64,000 nucleotides of DNA from a virus, in IMG/VR virus record IMGVR_UViG_3300037042_003932, positions 62,001 to 126,000 of that record. One strand, given 5' to 3'. The notes beneath the pieces are model-generated. The model made no database searches. It saw nothing but the letters and a program-made list of their open reading frames with translations, and was not told where the DNA came from. Positions 1 through 10,363 of the stretch are shown here, one piece after another. The translations under genes were made by a program, and so were the position numbers. The number at the start of each line of letters is the position of its first letter. The first letter of the stretch is position 1.

Positions 1-330
1 CAAGCAGATACTTTGGGACAAGTACGTGGAGTCATCTTGGTAACCTTGGAAAATCTTGGAGCCGTAGTTACTGTCGTACCACCAACAACCCTTAAGAAGT
101 TCGCGACCCGGAGTGGCTCCGCAGATAAAGAAGATATGATTGCAGCGGCATTTACCAAATGGAACGTCGTGTTAAAAGATGATGCCGCTGACGCTGCTTG
201 GTTAGCACAATTAGCGTATTCGTTAACAACTAATAAGATAGACACGCGAGAACAACTTGAGGTAATCTCTGGTATAAGGTCACCCAAAGCTAAACCAGTA
301 TTGCGTTTCAAACGAAAACCAAACGTCTGA
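1..330 (+). CDS. RuvC-like Holliday junction resolvase, C-terminal part
   Basis: The reading frame is open from base 1, so the gene starts upstream of the window and the TTG at 13 is internal. The visible 109 residues carry the C-terminal half of a phage RuvC-type RNase H fold: a PPTTLKKFAT segment, an ADKEDM segment and the acidic DDAADAAWLA motif, which in this family supplies the last catalytic aspartates on the helix that binds the metal ions. Such enzymes resolve branched DNA before packaging. The gene is followed after 12 nt by nrdJ with its own AAGGAG site, so the two probably share a transcript. The N-terminal catalytic Asp cannot be checked. Confidence 0.72.
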   Translation, partial: QADTLGQVRGVILVTLENLGAVVTVVPPTTLKKFATRSGSADKEDMIAAAFTKWNVVLKDDAADAAWLAQLAYSLTTNKIDTREQLEVISGIRSPKAKPVLRFKRKPNV

Positions 331-342
331 AAAGGAGAATTT

Positions 343-3018
343 ATGACGCTGACTCTGGCTAATCGTGTGTACACGACGCAGGGAACAAATCCGTATGACT
401 CCGTAAGATGGGAAAAGACACCGGTAAAGATTACAGACGAAGTTGGAAACACAATTTACGAATTGAATGATGCTGAGTTCCCATCGTCATGGTCCAAGAC
501 AGCTCGAAAAATCACAGCGAACAAATACTTCAGAGAGTTCAGAGACTCAAAAGAGAAAGAGACCAGCCTTCGAGACACCATCACCCGTGTTGAAAATTTC
601 ATAACGAACAAGGGCATAGAGCATGGGTACTTCGAGAATCATAGTGAGAGCGCAGCGATCTATGCTGCTGAACTAACTCACATCCTCCTGCATCAGATAG
701 CCGCGTTCAATAGCCCTGTGTGGTTCAACGCGGGTGTTCCAGGGGTTGAGAAGCCTCTTCTCAGCGCTTGTTTCATTAACAAAGTCGAAGACAACATGGA
801 CAGTATCCTCGACTTGGCTAAGACCGAGGGTCTCATATTCAAAGAGGGTGCTGGTTCCGGCGTAAATTTCAGCAATCTCCGCGCATCCACCGAACGCATC
901 CGTGGTGGTGGTACTGCCTCTGGTCCCGTGTCGTTCATGCAGGGTTACGATGCCTTTGCCAACGTCATTATGTCTGGAGGCCGCACACGCCGCTCGGCTC
1001 GGATGTGTATCCTCAACGCCGACCACCCAGACATTGAAAAGTTCATCACGTGCAAGAATGAGCAAGAGGTCATAGTTGAGCGACTCATAAAGAACGGAAT
1101 GTCTGCGCGGTTCAACGACCTCGAGGGTGCCTACTCCTGGGCTAAGCACCAGACGGGCAACAACAGCATTCGGGTGACTAACGAGTTCATGGAGCGTGTT
1201 CGCCAACACATGTACTACGGTAAAGAGGAGAAGTGGAATCTCACCAACCGTTCGGATGGCAGCACCGCTAAAACTGTGGATATTGGTGAGTTATTTACAC
1301 TGATTGCCACATGCGCTCATAGTTGTGGTGACCCTGCCTTACAGTTTCACGACACCATCAACGGCATGAACACTTGCTCGAGTGACTTTGTAATCGAGGG
1401 ATCGAACCCATGCAGTGAATTTATGTGGGTAAATAACTCAGCTTGTAATTTGAGCAGCATAAACCTCGTTAAGTTTATGCGCGACGATAACACATTCGAC
1501 ACAAAGTTGTTTAAGCATGTTGTACGCATGCTCATCATCGCACAGGACATCATTGTCGAATCTGCAAGCTACCCCACCAAAGACATCGAGATTAATAGCC
1601 TCAAGTACCGTCCTCTCGGACTCGGGTACGCCAACCTAGGTGGACTCCTCATGCGTTGGGGCATTCCTTACGACAGCGACAAAGGTCGTGAAATTGCTGC
1701 GTCTATCACTAGCCTCATGACAGCGCAGGCGTATGTAACAAGCGCGGAGCTCGCAGCTGTAAAAGGCCCATTCAGCGCCTACGAGTCCAACAAATCCAGT
1801 ATGGAAGAAGTGCTCAACAAGCATCGAGCATTCACGAAAAAGATACCCGAATCTCACCTGCAACTAGTCGCGTACAAAGCCTGGGGAGAAGCTATCTCAG
1901 TAGGCTTAGGGAAAAAGAAAGAAGACGGCGCAGGTTACAGAAACGCACAGGTCACAGTGCTGGCCCCCACGGGAACAATTGCCTTCATGATGGACTGCGA
2001 CACCACGGGCGTAGAGCCTGCCATGGGCCTTGTCGCGTACAAGGACATGGTCGGTGGCGGAACAATGAAAATCACAGTGGATGCCGTCCCCGAATCCCTC
2101 ATGACCTTGGGGTACTCCACGCTGTCCATTCCCAAAATCATGCAGTACATCAGTGACAACGGCTACGTAGAAGGGTGCCCCGACTTCAAGGAGGAACACC
2201 TGAACGTATTCGACTGCGCATTCTCGGCCAAAACACGCATGGTGTCCGTGGAAGGACACATCAACATGTGTGCAGCTGTTCAACCGTTCTTGTCTGGAGC
2301 CATCTCCAAGACCTTCAACATGCCAAAGACAGCAACGGTAGACGAAGTCAAACGGGCCTATGTGATGGCGTGGGAACGCGGGCTCAAGGGTGTGGCCATC
2401 TACCGGCAAGGTTCCAAGTTCAGCGAACCCATGCGAGCCCGTGAAGTACTAGAGTCTATCGAAGAAACAAAATCGATTGTTCCTAGCCGACGCAGTCTCC
2501 CCACTACGGTTGTGGGAATACGCCACGCGTTCACGGTAGGAGCACACAAGATCTACCTGCACTGTGACTTGGACCCCGAGACGAGTGAAGTCGCTGAGAT
2601 ATTCATCCGTGCCGGTGGCTTTGGGTCCACAGTCGGAGGTCTACTCGACACGTACGCGACGTTGTTCTCGAAGTCCTTGCAGTACGGGATACCCCTCGAT
2701 GTTTGCCTGAAGCACATGGAAGGATCTAACTTCCCACCAGCTGGAATTACGTCCAACCGAAACATCCCAATGGTCAAGTCCATCATGGACTACATAGCCC
2801 GATGGATGAAACAGGAGTTCATCGACAAGAGAACATCCCCGATGGTTCTGGCCCACCCCGATACGGAGAACGGCGTCTCCTACGTTCCACACGCAGACGA
2901 CGCAGAAGTATCGAATCTCGGAGAGGACACCTGCCCCAAGTGCGGACACCTTATGGTTAGGACAGGCTCTTGTACGATGTGCAAGAACTGCTCGCACAAC
3001 TCAGGCGTCTGCGGCTGA
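343..3018 (+). CDS. nrdJ: adenosylcobalamin-dependent (class II) ribonucleotide reductase
   Basis: An 891-residue enzyme that reduces ribonucleotides to deoxyribonucleotides using coenzyme B12. Seen: the NSPVWFNAG segment of the nucleotide-binding region, a Gly-rich GAGSGVNFSNLR block, the active-site NPCSE motif with the thiyl-radical Cys at residue 357, APTGTIAFMMDCDTTGVEP in the barrel, then a TSCPD-type domain (about 690-800) and a C-terminal four-Cys ribbon starting CPKCG at 864 and ending NSGVCG, which in NrdJ supplies the redox-active cysteines. No separate radical-generating subunit gene is beside it, as expected for class II. An AAGGAG site lies 8 nt before the ATG. It pairs with the dNMP kinase and ThyX further on for dTTP/dNTP supply. 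Confidence 0.93.
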   Translation: MTLTLANRVYTTQGTNPYDSVRWEKTPVKITDEVGNTIYELNDAEFPSSWSKTARKITANKYFREFRDSKEKETSLRDTITRVENFITNKGIEHGYFENHSESAAIYAAELTHILLHQIAAFNSPVWFNAGVPGVEKPLLSACFINKVEDNMDSILDLAKTEGLIFKEGAGSGVNFSNLRASTERIRGGGTASGPVSFMQGYDAFANVIMSGGRTRRSARMCILNADHPDIEKFITCKNEQEVIVERLIKNGMSARFNDLEGAYSWAKHQTGNNSIRVTNEFMERVRQHMYYGKEEKWNLTNRSDGSTAKTVDIGELFTLIATCAHSCGDPALQFHDTINGMNTCSSDFVIEGSNPCSEFMWVNNSACNLSSINLVKFMRDDNTFDTKLFKHVVRMLIIAQDIIVESASYPTKDIEINSLKYRPLGLGYANLGGLLMRWGIPYDSDKGREIAASITSLMTAQAYVTSAELAAVKGPFSAYESNKSSMEEVLNKHRAFTKKIPESHLQLVAYKAWGEAISVGLGKKKEDGAGYRNAQVTVLAPTGTIAFMMDCDTTGVEPAMGLVAYKDMVGGGTMKITVDAVPESLMTLGYSTLSIPKIMQYISDNGYVEGCPDFKEEHLNVFDCAFSAKTRMVSVEGHINMCAAVQPFLSGAISKTFNMPKTATVDEVKRAYVMAWERGLKGVAIYRQGSKFSEPMRAREVLESIEETKSIVPSRRSLPTTVVGIRHAFTVGAHKIYLHCDLDPETSEVAEIFIRAGGFGSTVGGLLDTYATLFSKSLQYGIPLDVCLKHMEGSNFPPAGITSNRNIPMVKSIMDYIARWMKQEFIDKRTSPMVLAHPDTENGVSYVPHADDAEVSNLGEDTCPKCGHLMVRTGSCTMCKNCSHNSGVCG

Positions 3019-3045
3019 CGTTACACGGTAAAGAAGGAGAACCCC

Positions 3046-3510
3046 ATGCCCTTAGCAAACACTACGCAGTTTATCAAAGACCTAATCGCAAATGACGCCC
3101 TGAACTTTGCGACGGTCGAAGAAGCTGCGGCAGCGTTTGCTAAGGCATTTTCCTCTTATTTTGGTAACGTGTCTGCGCCTCCACTCAGCTTATTAAGTAA
3201 CCTGGACCCCGGAGCTGTAGCGAAGCTGACCACAGGACTAATTCCCGCGTTCAACGCGACGGACCCTGCGTCAGTTTGCGCAGGGATACAAGCCGCTATT
3301 CTCGCCTACATGAACCCCCCAACACTCATGTTTGGACCAGCGGCAAGCGCTGCGGCATCCACAGCACCCCTGGCCAGTACGCTAGCGTCTGCGATGACTG
3401 TAGTTCAAGATGACTCAGCTACTGCTAAGACGATCCTCGCTACTCAGCTTTCTTTGTGGTTACAGACGACGACGGTGACGATTGGGACGGTGGTTACGGC
3501 GCTGGTTTAG
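3046..3510 (+). CDS. unknown Ala-rich protein
   Basis: A 154-residue protein that I do not recognise. It is rich in Ala, Thr, Leu and Ser, with no charged clusters and two mildly hydrophobic stretches (about 60-90 and 105-125), and no signal peptide. GAAGGAG precedes the ATG by 7 nt. The gene ends convergently with the leftward tail operon, its stop overlapping the last tail gene by 4 nt, so no terminator can fit between them. The amphipathic helical look is compatible with a structural or virion-associated protein, but nothing specific supports that. Confidence 0.6.
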   Translation: MPLANTTQFIKDLIANDALNFATVEEAAAAFAKAFSSYFGNVSAPPLSLLSNLDPGAVAKLTTGLIPAFNATDPASVCAGIQAAILAYMNPPTLMFGPAASAAASTAPLASTLASAMTVVQDDSATAKTILATQLSLWLQTTTVTIGTVVTALV

Positions 3511-6500
3511 AGGGTGATTCCGCTGACGTTACAGCGGTCCCACATAAAGCCGAGGGTTCTGAGGTTAACGCGGAAAGTGTCCGGGTTGGTCACGTGGTAT
3601 TTCACACCTACGCGAACGATGCCAACCGCTGCAGCAGTGAGATCTGTTGCTGCTACAGGGTACATAACAACGTCATCGTAGTTTGCGCTGGCGTGCGTGG
3701 ACCCGTGAGTCATGAGAGACCGCGTAAAGAGAGAATTGCTGTAGTAAGCCGATGGAGGAGAACTTCCGTCTATCGGGTCAAACACCACGTCATAGTCCTC
3801 GTGGATCACAGGAGATACCACGTCAACTATTCTAGGTGGAGCAACCAAAGTGGACGTATACACTCCGACGTCGTCGAAGACACCGTAGTTGTTATGCAGC
3901 AAGAAGACTTCGGCTGAGTGGCCCGTTGTCTCCAAGTGTGCATACATACCAACTCCAAGGATCGCCATCGTCGTAATAGCAGCCGGAACTCCTGGCAGCG
4001 CAAGGTCTAGACCGTATTTAGCGTTGTAGTGAGTATGCGGTAAGTAGATCTTCTCCATATCTACGGTTCCACTCGTACCTGTGTGATTAAGGGTAAAGAA
4101 CTTATGGTCAATGTAATCAGACCACGTGACCGGCGAACCATAGTCTCCAAGACGTGCTTGGTGGTACATCCAGACATTACCACCCATGTGCATGATACCT
4201 GCAAATCGAATCTGACCAGCAAGGTTACCTTGGTAGGACCAAACAAGATTTATGAGCGTGTAATCATGTTGGTCAAACGTGGATTCCGCATTGGCACTCG
4301 GCAACATGTATTGCGTGTGACCCGGAACACCAAGACCAAGATTGTACTGGGGCAACGGACCAACGCGGTAAACGCCGTCTACTCGCAGCCACAACCCGTA
4401 CCACTTCATGTCGTCAGCAGCAGCAGGCAGAGCCGTACCCGGTAGGAAGTAGTTGTTAACCACACTAGTCATAGTGCGGATCTCTGGAATCGTGACGATC
4501 TTACCCGCTACAATCGCCCGGCCACCCATGACACCAATAGCATCAACAGGGTACTGGCCTGAGGAGTATTCCACACCTCCGTAACTGACTAGAGGCGCAG
4601 GAACCGTAGCGAAACCCTCGAGGACCCTGTTGAAGTATGCGTGCTTATGTGCGCCCAGAATATTGGTGGTAACTGCTACGAGAGTCGGAGCGGGGTGAAT
4701 CGCCATAGCGGCCCCGGTAGTTATGGCCTCGTGAGTAGGCGTATACGACATCGTAGAGACAGTAGTCACTATGTTAGTGGCCGTAATATACGCTGTAGTC
4801 GTGTTAAGCGTAAAAACAGTAGCCCATATCATACGCATATCCCCGGAATAAATGTCCCCAGACAAACTGTCAGCGAACCAGTTCGTGGGGAACAAATCGT
4901 ACCGAGTGTTGGCCGTAGCGTTATAGATCCTGCGAGACCCACGTACGTTAGCGTTCGCCTCGTGTCCTGTGGGAGAACCAACGGAGTCAATGTTAACGTA
5001 AACATTGCCCGTCCCAGTACCCGGCGTATGGATCACAAAATGGTCAACGTAATACTCAATATACCCACCCTGGATTGTGAGGTGAAAAACTTCGTTTTGA
5101 AAAAAGATCCCGTATCTTGAAATCGTGTTCCAACCAACTTGAGCGTCAGCTGGTCGAAGATTGCTTATGTGACCAGTACGCCAAACAAGTTGGACTCCAT
5201 ACGTTAAAAACGTAAAAGTAGGATCATACGTGTATATAGTATCCCCAAATACCCACTCACCCTCAACTAGCTCCGATGCGTCCAACGACGCTTTGTCGTT
5301 AATGAACGTTTGGAGCAACACGAGAGTTGCTTGGAGCGTACCAGCAGCAATGTCGAAAGTGTCGTAAGACTTATGACCACCTGCATGGGTATTCGCAGAA
5401 ACACCAATGAGAGTTGCTCCCGAAGGTGCTGTGACGCTGTTGAACGTCTGTGTAGTGTACCCATTCATCCCGAAGTAAACGGTACCCCACTCATCTCCAC
5501 GTACGAGCGTGCCGTCAATGAAGAGCAAGTCATCACCTAAGCGTCGACAGATCGGAATAGAAAGAGGCAAACGATCTGGGTGCGCGTCAGCCAAGAACAA
5601 CTGACCCGGCAAACTGACCGTCGAAGTACCCGAGGACTCCGTGGCTTGCCTGCGTCCGCTGTACGTGACGCCGTCAGGGTTCACAAGCCACTCATACGCC
5701 AGGCAGAGCGTGTCACCACTCAAGAGACTTTCAGTGGCGAAAAACGCCGCGAAGGTCGAAGCGGGGATGTGGTGCAACTCGCGGTCGTAAGTCGCGGCAA
5801 AGTCATAGAAGGGGTTCGCGATACCATCTACCAAGATATCCCCGAGCAGCACATACCCTGAACCAGAAGTAACATGGGTGAAACCACCCGCTCCTGCCAG
5901 AGTATTCAACGCTGTGGTCACGTCCCCAATAGTCGTTGTTCCGTCGTCACACAGCGTGATGACCAACGTTGGGTACGGTTCAAACAACGTCTCAGCCGTG
6001 ACCCGCAAGGGCAACGTACTGGGGTCAGCTTCCTGCCACCGAATAGAGAGCTTGTGTCCCTCTTGGAATCGGTACAGGTCGGTGCTCAACGTAATGGACC
6101 AGTTCGCCGCTTTTACGTAGGTGATCGAGCCCTTCTTGTCCGTCTTGGGACCCGCGATGGGCTGGAGAACGATGTCCGCAGAAATAGTGAATTCGTTATT
6201 AGCGGGCACCCATGTGACAGAAGGTTGGCCATGGCCTGAAACGAGACCAGCAGCTGTTCCTCCAGTGATGATCCACCGCATGTCGGTATCTTGAAGATAC
6301 TTCTGCGTCGCAGTCTCGACCTTCAGCGTCTCTGTTCTTTTGCGAAGGTTCTCAAGTGGCCTGTTGAACACAACAGCACGGACGCGCTCTCCCGGGCTAA
6401 ATACCTTTGTAGCCGCAATTCCCGCTGCCGCGTCGGGATAAATGGTTCCTGGGTTACCTGAGTCGTTGGTACCGGTACCATCACCAACTTTGAAATCAAC

Positions 6501-6515
6501 ATCTTGAGTTGCCAT
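3507..6515 (-). CDS. tail fibre-like structural protein
   Basis: A 1002-residue protein, last gene of the leftward tail operon. The N-terminal 130 residues contain an NRPLENLRKRTETL segment followed by a YLQDTDMRWII stretch, a layout common in baseplate-attached phage fibres; the rest is Thr/Ser/Gly/Tyr-rich beta sequence without enzyme motifs. Position after the baseplate J-like gene, a 1080-residue protein and a 190-residue protein resembles the J-I-H order of P2-like phages, which suggests a receptor-contacting fibre (inference). AGGAAGAT lies a few bases before the ATG. Confidence 0.7.
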   Translation of the reverse strand: MATQDVDFKVGDGTGTNDSGNPGTIYPDAAAGIAATKVFSPGERVRAVVFNRPLENLRKRTETLKVETATQKYLQDTDMRWIITGGTAAGLVSGHGQPSVTWVPANNEFTISADIVLQPIAGPKTDKKGSITYVKAANWSITLSTDLYRFQEGHKLSIRWQEADPSTLPLRVTAETLFEPYPTLVITLCDDGTTTIGDVTTALNTLAGAGGFTHVTSGSGYVLLGDILVDGIANPFYDFAATYDRELHHIPASTFAAFFATESLLSGDTLCLAYEWLVNPDGVTYSGRRQATESSGTSTVSLPGQLFLADAHPDRLPLSIPICRRLGDDLLFIDGTLVRGDEWGTVYFGMNGYTTQTFNSVTAPSGATLIGVSANTHAGGHKSYDTFDIAAGTLQATLVLLQTFINDKASLDASELVEGEWVFGDTIYTYDPTFTFLTYGVQLVWRTGHISNLRPADAQVGWNTISRYGIFFQNEVFHLTIQGGYIEYYVDHFVIHTPGTGTGNVYVNIDSVGSPTGHEANANVRGSRRIYNATANTRYDLFPTNWFADSLSGDIYSGDMRMIWATVFTLNTTTAYITATNIVTTVSTMSYTPTHEAITTGAAMAIHPAPTLVAVTTNILGAHKHAYFNRVLEGFATVPAPLVSYGGVEYSSGQYPVDAIGVMGGRAIVAGKIVTIPEIRTMTSVVNNYFLPGTALPAAADDMKWYGLWLRVDGVYRVGPLPQYNLGLGVPGHTQYMLPSANAESTFDQHDYTLINLVWSYQGNLAGQIRFAGIMHMGGNVWMYHQARLGDYGSPVTWSDYIDHKFFTLNHTGTSGTVDMEKIYLPHTHYNAKYGLDLALPGVPAAITTMAILGVGMYAHLETTGHSAEVFLLHNNYGVFDDVGVYTSTLVAPPRIVDVVSPVIHEDYDVVFDPIDGSSPPSAYYSNSLFTRSLMTHGSTHASANYDDVVMYPVAATDLTAAAVGIVRVGVKYHVTNPDTFRVNLRTLGFMWDRCNVSGITL

Positions 6516-6536
6516 TTGTTATCTTCCTCACTGTTA

Positions 6537-7109
6537 TCAGGCGGAAACAGTCATCCCTAGAGTCCACTCATAAACCACACGCATAGTCGTCGCTTTGACG
6601 AAAGCCGGGTACGTTTGGCGTGCATACATTCTGCGAAAGGGGATTGATTCCCAAGTGGTGTATACACCGTCAATCTCATCTTGAGAACCACGGGTAAATA
6701 GCCCTGCTTCCGCCAACTCAATATTGTCGGCGATACCTGCGGGTACTTCCGCAATTATCCGCACTTCAAACGCCTCTTCCACCTTCACCCGCTCAGAAGC
6801 TCGGTCTAACTTTTTTGTGTATACTGAGTTAAGAAGCGCGTAATCCGTGGCAGTAGCCGGGACAACGCCATCACCAATGCTCAAGGACCAAATTTGGTTA
6901 TACTCTGGGTACATCTGAGCGGTGACTGGTGTCGTTGGTGTTATCTGAGCGAGCAAATCGAGCACGACAATCCTGCCGTGGTTTGTCACCTGATTTTTCT
7001 TTACGGAGTGATACACTCGCTTTCCAGAAATAGTGTCATACGCACTCACTGACAATACTCCGTAAAGCTTACCTACGTCGGCGTGACCGTAACCGTTTAT
7101 CTTGTGCAT
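6537..7109 (-). CDS. tail/baseplate-associated protein
   Basis: A 190-residue protein. The ATG at 7109 is chosen because it follows GTGAGGAAAC at good spacing and lies 7 nt after the previous gene; a longer frame reaching 7184 would overlap that gene by 68 nt. The sequence (KINGYGHADVGKLYGVLSV, then LVLDLLAQ- and SIGDGVVPAT-like segments and an AEAGLFTRG motif) resembles tail fibre or collar proteins that present a beta fold with an E-A-G-L-F turn. It sits between the 1080-residue wedge-like protein and the terminal fibre, so it may be an adaptor or fibre connector. No catalytic motif is visible. Confidence 0.62.
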   Translation of the reverse strand: MHKINGYGHADVGKLYGVLSVSAYDTISGKRVYHSVKKNQVTNHGRIVVLDLLAQITPTTPVTAQMYPEYNQIWSLSIGDGVVPATATDYALLNSVYTKKLDRASERVKVEEAFEVRIIAEVPAGIADNIELAEAGLFTRGSQDEIDGVYTTWESIPFRRMYARQTYPAFVKATTMRVVYEWTLGMTVSA

Positions 7110-7116
7110 TGTTTCC

Positions 7117-10100
7117 TCACGGGTAAATATACGAGACTCCAGCAGGATAGTTCGAGTCAATGGTAATGCCAAGAGCACGCTCAACGAATTCTGTACGTGT
7201 ATACGGCGTTGGCAACGTTACCCTAACATACCCAGGCTCCAGACCGTCCAACATTAACGGCGTAAACCCTAGAGTCGTATCCGGCTGGGGTCCGCTGCCC
7301 TCATTAAGGATTACGACAGTTCTAGCCGTGAACGTGATGTCTGCGGCGACGTCCCACGTAGTAATCGGGGTAACGAGGCCATGGTCGAGGGACTCTGGGT
7401 CGAGATCGATAGTGTAGTCTCGTCCTTCCAAAGCATCAATGCCCCCTACGGTTGCATGGATGGTACACTGAACAATTCTCTCACCCACGCCAACTCCCAA
7501 AACGAAAGGAGCAGCTGGAGGTGATGCCAGTACCTGAGATGTCCGGTCGTAGACCTGATACCTATAAAAATCATCGAGACAATAAGGCTGATCCAAGTAC
7601 AGACCACAGTCTGGGAATTGAATCCCGTCTAACCCCGAGAAGTCATACCCGAAATCCAACTGGAGAGTATCCCACAGCTCTTGGGAATCGATGAAGATAT
7701 CTCCGGACTCAACGTACGGATACGTGTACGAAGGTTTGACAATCAGAATGATATTAGCCAAATCATCCTGGAACTCCTGCGTCATCTCAACGTTAGGATC
7801 AATAGAGATAAAGAACATATGAAATTTCAAGTACTGGTCCATCAAACAGAAAGCAGCTCCGTGCCTAAAAATATCAACCTCGGTCGAACCTAAGCCATCT
7901 GTGGGTGTGAGAACCATCCCGGTATCGTCTGCGTCCAAGAACAAACCTGGGTCATCGATACACGAAAAGTCTTCAGAATCTAGAATACTTGCGTACAACC
8001 TGGTCGTAGCGAATCTTCGGTCTGGACCAGCGTTAGGCCAAAGAATACTTGGGATGTACTTGTTGTTCCACCACTCAGGGTCTTCCACGTAATCCGTAAC
8101 GGTAAACGCTGTCGTAAGAATCTCGAAAGCTTCAAACGACAATTTGTTATAGTTTGAAGGGTCCTCAAGGTCCGCACGAACAGGGATATTAAATGGATAC
8201 GAATAGGTCCGTGTGATTCCGAGGGTGTTCACCGTAGACACCACTTTTGCGTAGTCCCACGAGACTATCCAAGCCAACGAGGATTCCGACACCATTGGGA
8301 ACTCTGATGATAGCACCAGCGTATGCGCGTCCGTCACGCTCGATATTTGATACTTACCGTCATTTGCGTCGTTGCCTGTGTTGGAGAAAACAATCCATCC
8401 ACCTACATCAGCAGAGGAAAACGACGCAGACGCCGACGTAAATATTTTCGAGGTACCCACAGCCGTAAGCACACCGTCAGAGCCTGACGCGTTGACCCCG
8501 TTGCTATACCCCGTAAATACTTCACCGTCGCTTCGGATGACCGGGTAGCCCGCAGCCACGTTCAAGGCCGCTTCCACGATGTAGAGCTTCGGTCCAGAGG
8601 TGTACAAGTACATCACACCGCGCAAAAAGTTCTTGTACGTTTCGGACGAAGCTGCAAATCGGTTCAGCAAGTACCCATAATTGTTGTACAAATCAAAACG
8701 ATCAACCAACACCTCCGGAACCCAGAGGCTTAGTTCTCGAACGTTGTTGGAAGCTAGCTCCTCAGTCCTACCACCTGCGGATAAAAAGACCTCAGTCATG
8801 TACTCATATGAACAGAAACGTATCAGGGATGACGGACTCCAGTACGGAATACTCAACTGTCGAATGTATGTCCAATGGATATCAGCCTCCGACGTCACAC
8901 CCGTAAGTGTAACACCCGCAGAGTCCACGAGGGTTAACCCGTAAAAAGTAGGGGCCGAGGCATCAATAGCTGTAATGGTGTACTCACCGAGTGGATAGAG
9001 AACGGATTCTGTAATTTGAATCTTTGAACCTATATCCGCTATCGGGTCTAGCTCGATACCTGTTGGAGCCCATGGGTACCTAGCCACCTGGAGTACATCA
9101 GTACTTGCGTTAAAAAATCCATACTCAGAGAAGGGGTTAACGTTATTCACGTACGGCAAGGGCTGTATGATTCCCTTGGTGTAGTTCACCGTGTAATCAA
9201 CACCTTCAGTAACAGGTCTACCATCGACTCTGGTCGCATACACCCTAACAGTTCCAGGGATCAAATGCTTCACACCTAGACTTGTTGCTCCATATGAGGG
9301 TGACGAACCATCGTAATTTTGGATTAGGTTCGAGCCTTCATAGTCGTAGTCTCTACGAATTACAGCGTAAACTAAAGGAGCCGAGTAACCTAGTGGAAAT
9401 GGAGTGTTGTAGTTACCGATGATATTCACACCGTCGAAATAATCGACCTCATACTGCTCTTCTTCCGCGTCAAAATAAATCGCTTTATAGTGCCTCCACC
9501 TAAGGTCAGCAGCCGACGTCGCTGTCGGAAGGTTGAACAGCAAGTTGCCGATAGCATTAGGGAGGTAGACGGTAGTGTTCACAGACAAGTGTTGTCTGTC
9601 GACCAGATAAAAACCAACATACGCTGGGTTAGATGGAGACGCGTACACCTCGATGATGTCCCCAACGTGCGTATCGTCAAACATAGTGGTGGACACGTCC
9701 CCTACAAAGGCAACGTCACCAGTAACAACAAACTGTCCGGTGTTACCTTCCTGAACTAGGGGGCCACGGTAGGCCAATATATTGAGTGTATCACCCTTTC
9801 GTACTGCTGTGTCCTGCTCCCAATTACCTGTGGTGAAGCCAGAATCAACAAGCCTATTGCCTACTTGGATGTTCGTGTAACGCCACGCTACACCCGACAG
9901 GGGAACCTTGATTCCTAGGTTCGGGTCAACGACCTCGTTGAAGATATCCCGATTGAAGTAAACAAATCCGTCGTCATCTTTGAGAGTGAAATCGACGTCA
10001 TTCTCGAACGTAACGGAGGGGTCAAAGATAGAATTCTGCATGAGTACCAGCGATACTTCAGAACCTGGCATGTCATACTTGTACTTGTCGTCTATCTCGT

Positions 10101-10359
10101 ACTGACCCTCAACGAACGAGAGCTCATTCTCTTTGATGAGAAAGAGCTTCCAGTACTCTTTATTGAACACAGGCGTATCAACAAGCCCGGTGCTGAGAAC
10201 GCTCCCTAAGAGGTCAAGGTACACTTGCCCGAGGTACTGTTCCGAGGCTTTGTAGTACGCGTGCAGGTCCTTAGTGTCTCGAAAAAATTTCTGCCAGAAA
10301 CCTGACAAACCACCGAATAATGAGGAGTTATAGTCGTCGACTTCGAACGGTTGAGGCAT
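7117..10359 (-). CDS. large baseplate wedge/tail protein (P2 gpI or T4 gp7 position)
   Basis: A 1080-residue structural protein. The N-terminus is helical and acidic (FEVDDYNSSLFGGLSGFWQK, then a YYKASEQYLGQVYLDLLG segment), followed by long beta-rich regions with many aromatic residues and several GTVRVYATRVDGRPV-type strand modules, and a C-terminal repeat of the same strand type. No enzymatic motif is seen. It begins 4 nt after the baseplate J-like gene, the place taken by tail protein I in P2 and by the gp7 wedge in T4, which is the basis for the call. It may link the baseplate ring to the fibres downstream. Confidence 0.68.
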   Translation of the reverse strand: MPQPFEVDDYNSSLFGGLSGFWQKFFRDTKDLHAYYKASEQYLGQVYLDLLGSVLSTGLVDTPVFNKEYWKLFLIKENELSFVEGQYEIDDKYKYDMPGSEVSLVLMQNSIFDPSVTFENDVDFTLKDDDGFVYFNRDIFNEVVDPNLGIKVPLSGVAWRYTNIQVGNRLVDSGFTTGNWEQDTAVRKGDTLNILAYRGPLVQEGNTGQFVVTGDVAFVGDVSTTMFDDTHVGDIIEVYASPSNPAYVGFYLVDRQHLSVNTTVYLPNAIGNLLFNLPTATSAADLRWRHYKAIYFDAEEEQYEVDYFDGVNIIGNYNTPFPLGYSAPLVYAVIRRDYDYEGSNLIQNYDGSSPSYGATSLGVKHLIPGTVRVYATRVDGRPVTEGVDYTVNYTKGIIQPLPYVNNVNPFSEYGFFNASTDVLQVARYPWAPTGIELDPIADIGSKIQITESVLYPLGEYTITAIDASAPTFYGLTLVDSAGVTLTGVTSEADIHWTYIRQLSIPYWSPSSLIRFCSYEYMTEVFLSAGGRTEELASNNVRELSLWVPEVLVDRFDLYNNYGYLLNRFAASSETYKNFLRGVMYLYTSGPKLYIVEAALNVAAGYPVIRSDGEVFTGYSNGVNASGSDGVLTAVGTSKIFTSASASFSSADVGGWIVFSNTGNDANDGKYQISSVTDAHTLVLSSEFPMVSESSLAWIVSWDYAKVVSTVNTLGITRTYSYPFNIPVRADLEDPSNYNKLSFEAFEILTTAFTVTDYVEDPEWWNNKYIPSILWPNAGPDRRFATTRLYASILDSEDFSCIDDPGLFLDADDTGMVLTPTDGLGSTEVDIFRHGAAFCLMDQYLKFHMFFISIDPNVEMTQEFQDDLANIILIVKPSYTYPYVESGDIFIDSQELWDTLQLDFGYDFSGLDGIQFPDCGLYLDQPYCLDDFYRYQVYDRTSQVLASPPAAPFVLGVGVGERIVQCTIHATVGGIDALEGRDYTIDLDPESLDHGLVTPITTWDVAADITFTARTVVILNEGSGPQPDTTLGFTPLMLDGLEPGYVRVTLPTPYTRTEFVERALGITIDSNYPAGVSYIYP

Positions 10360-10363
10360 CAGA

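Noticed and set aside
3019-3045. Terminator after nrdJ
   Set aside because: No hairpin; only a ribosome site for the next gene.
7110-7184. Extension of the 190-residue gene to 7184
   Set aside because: Would overlap the previous gene by 68 nt; ATG at 7109 has the Shine-Dalgarno.
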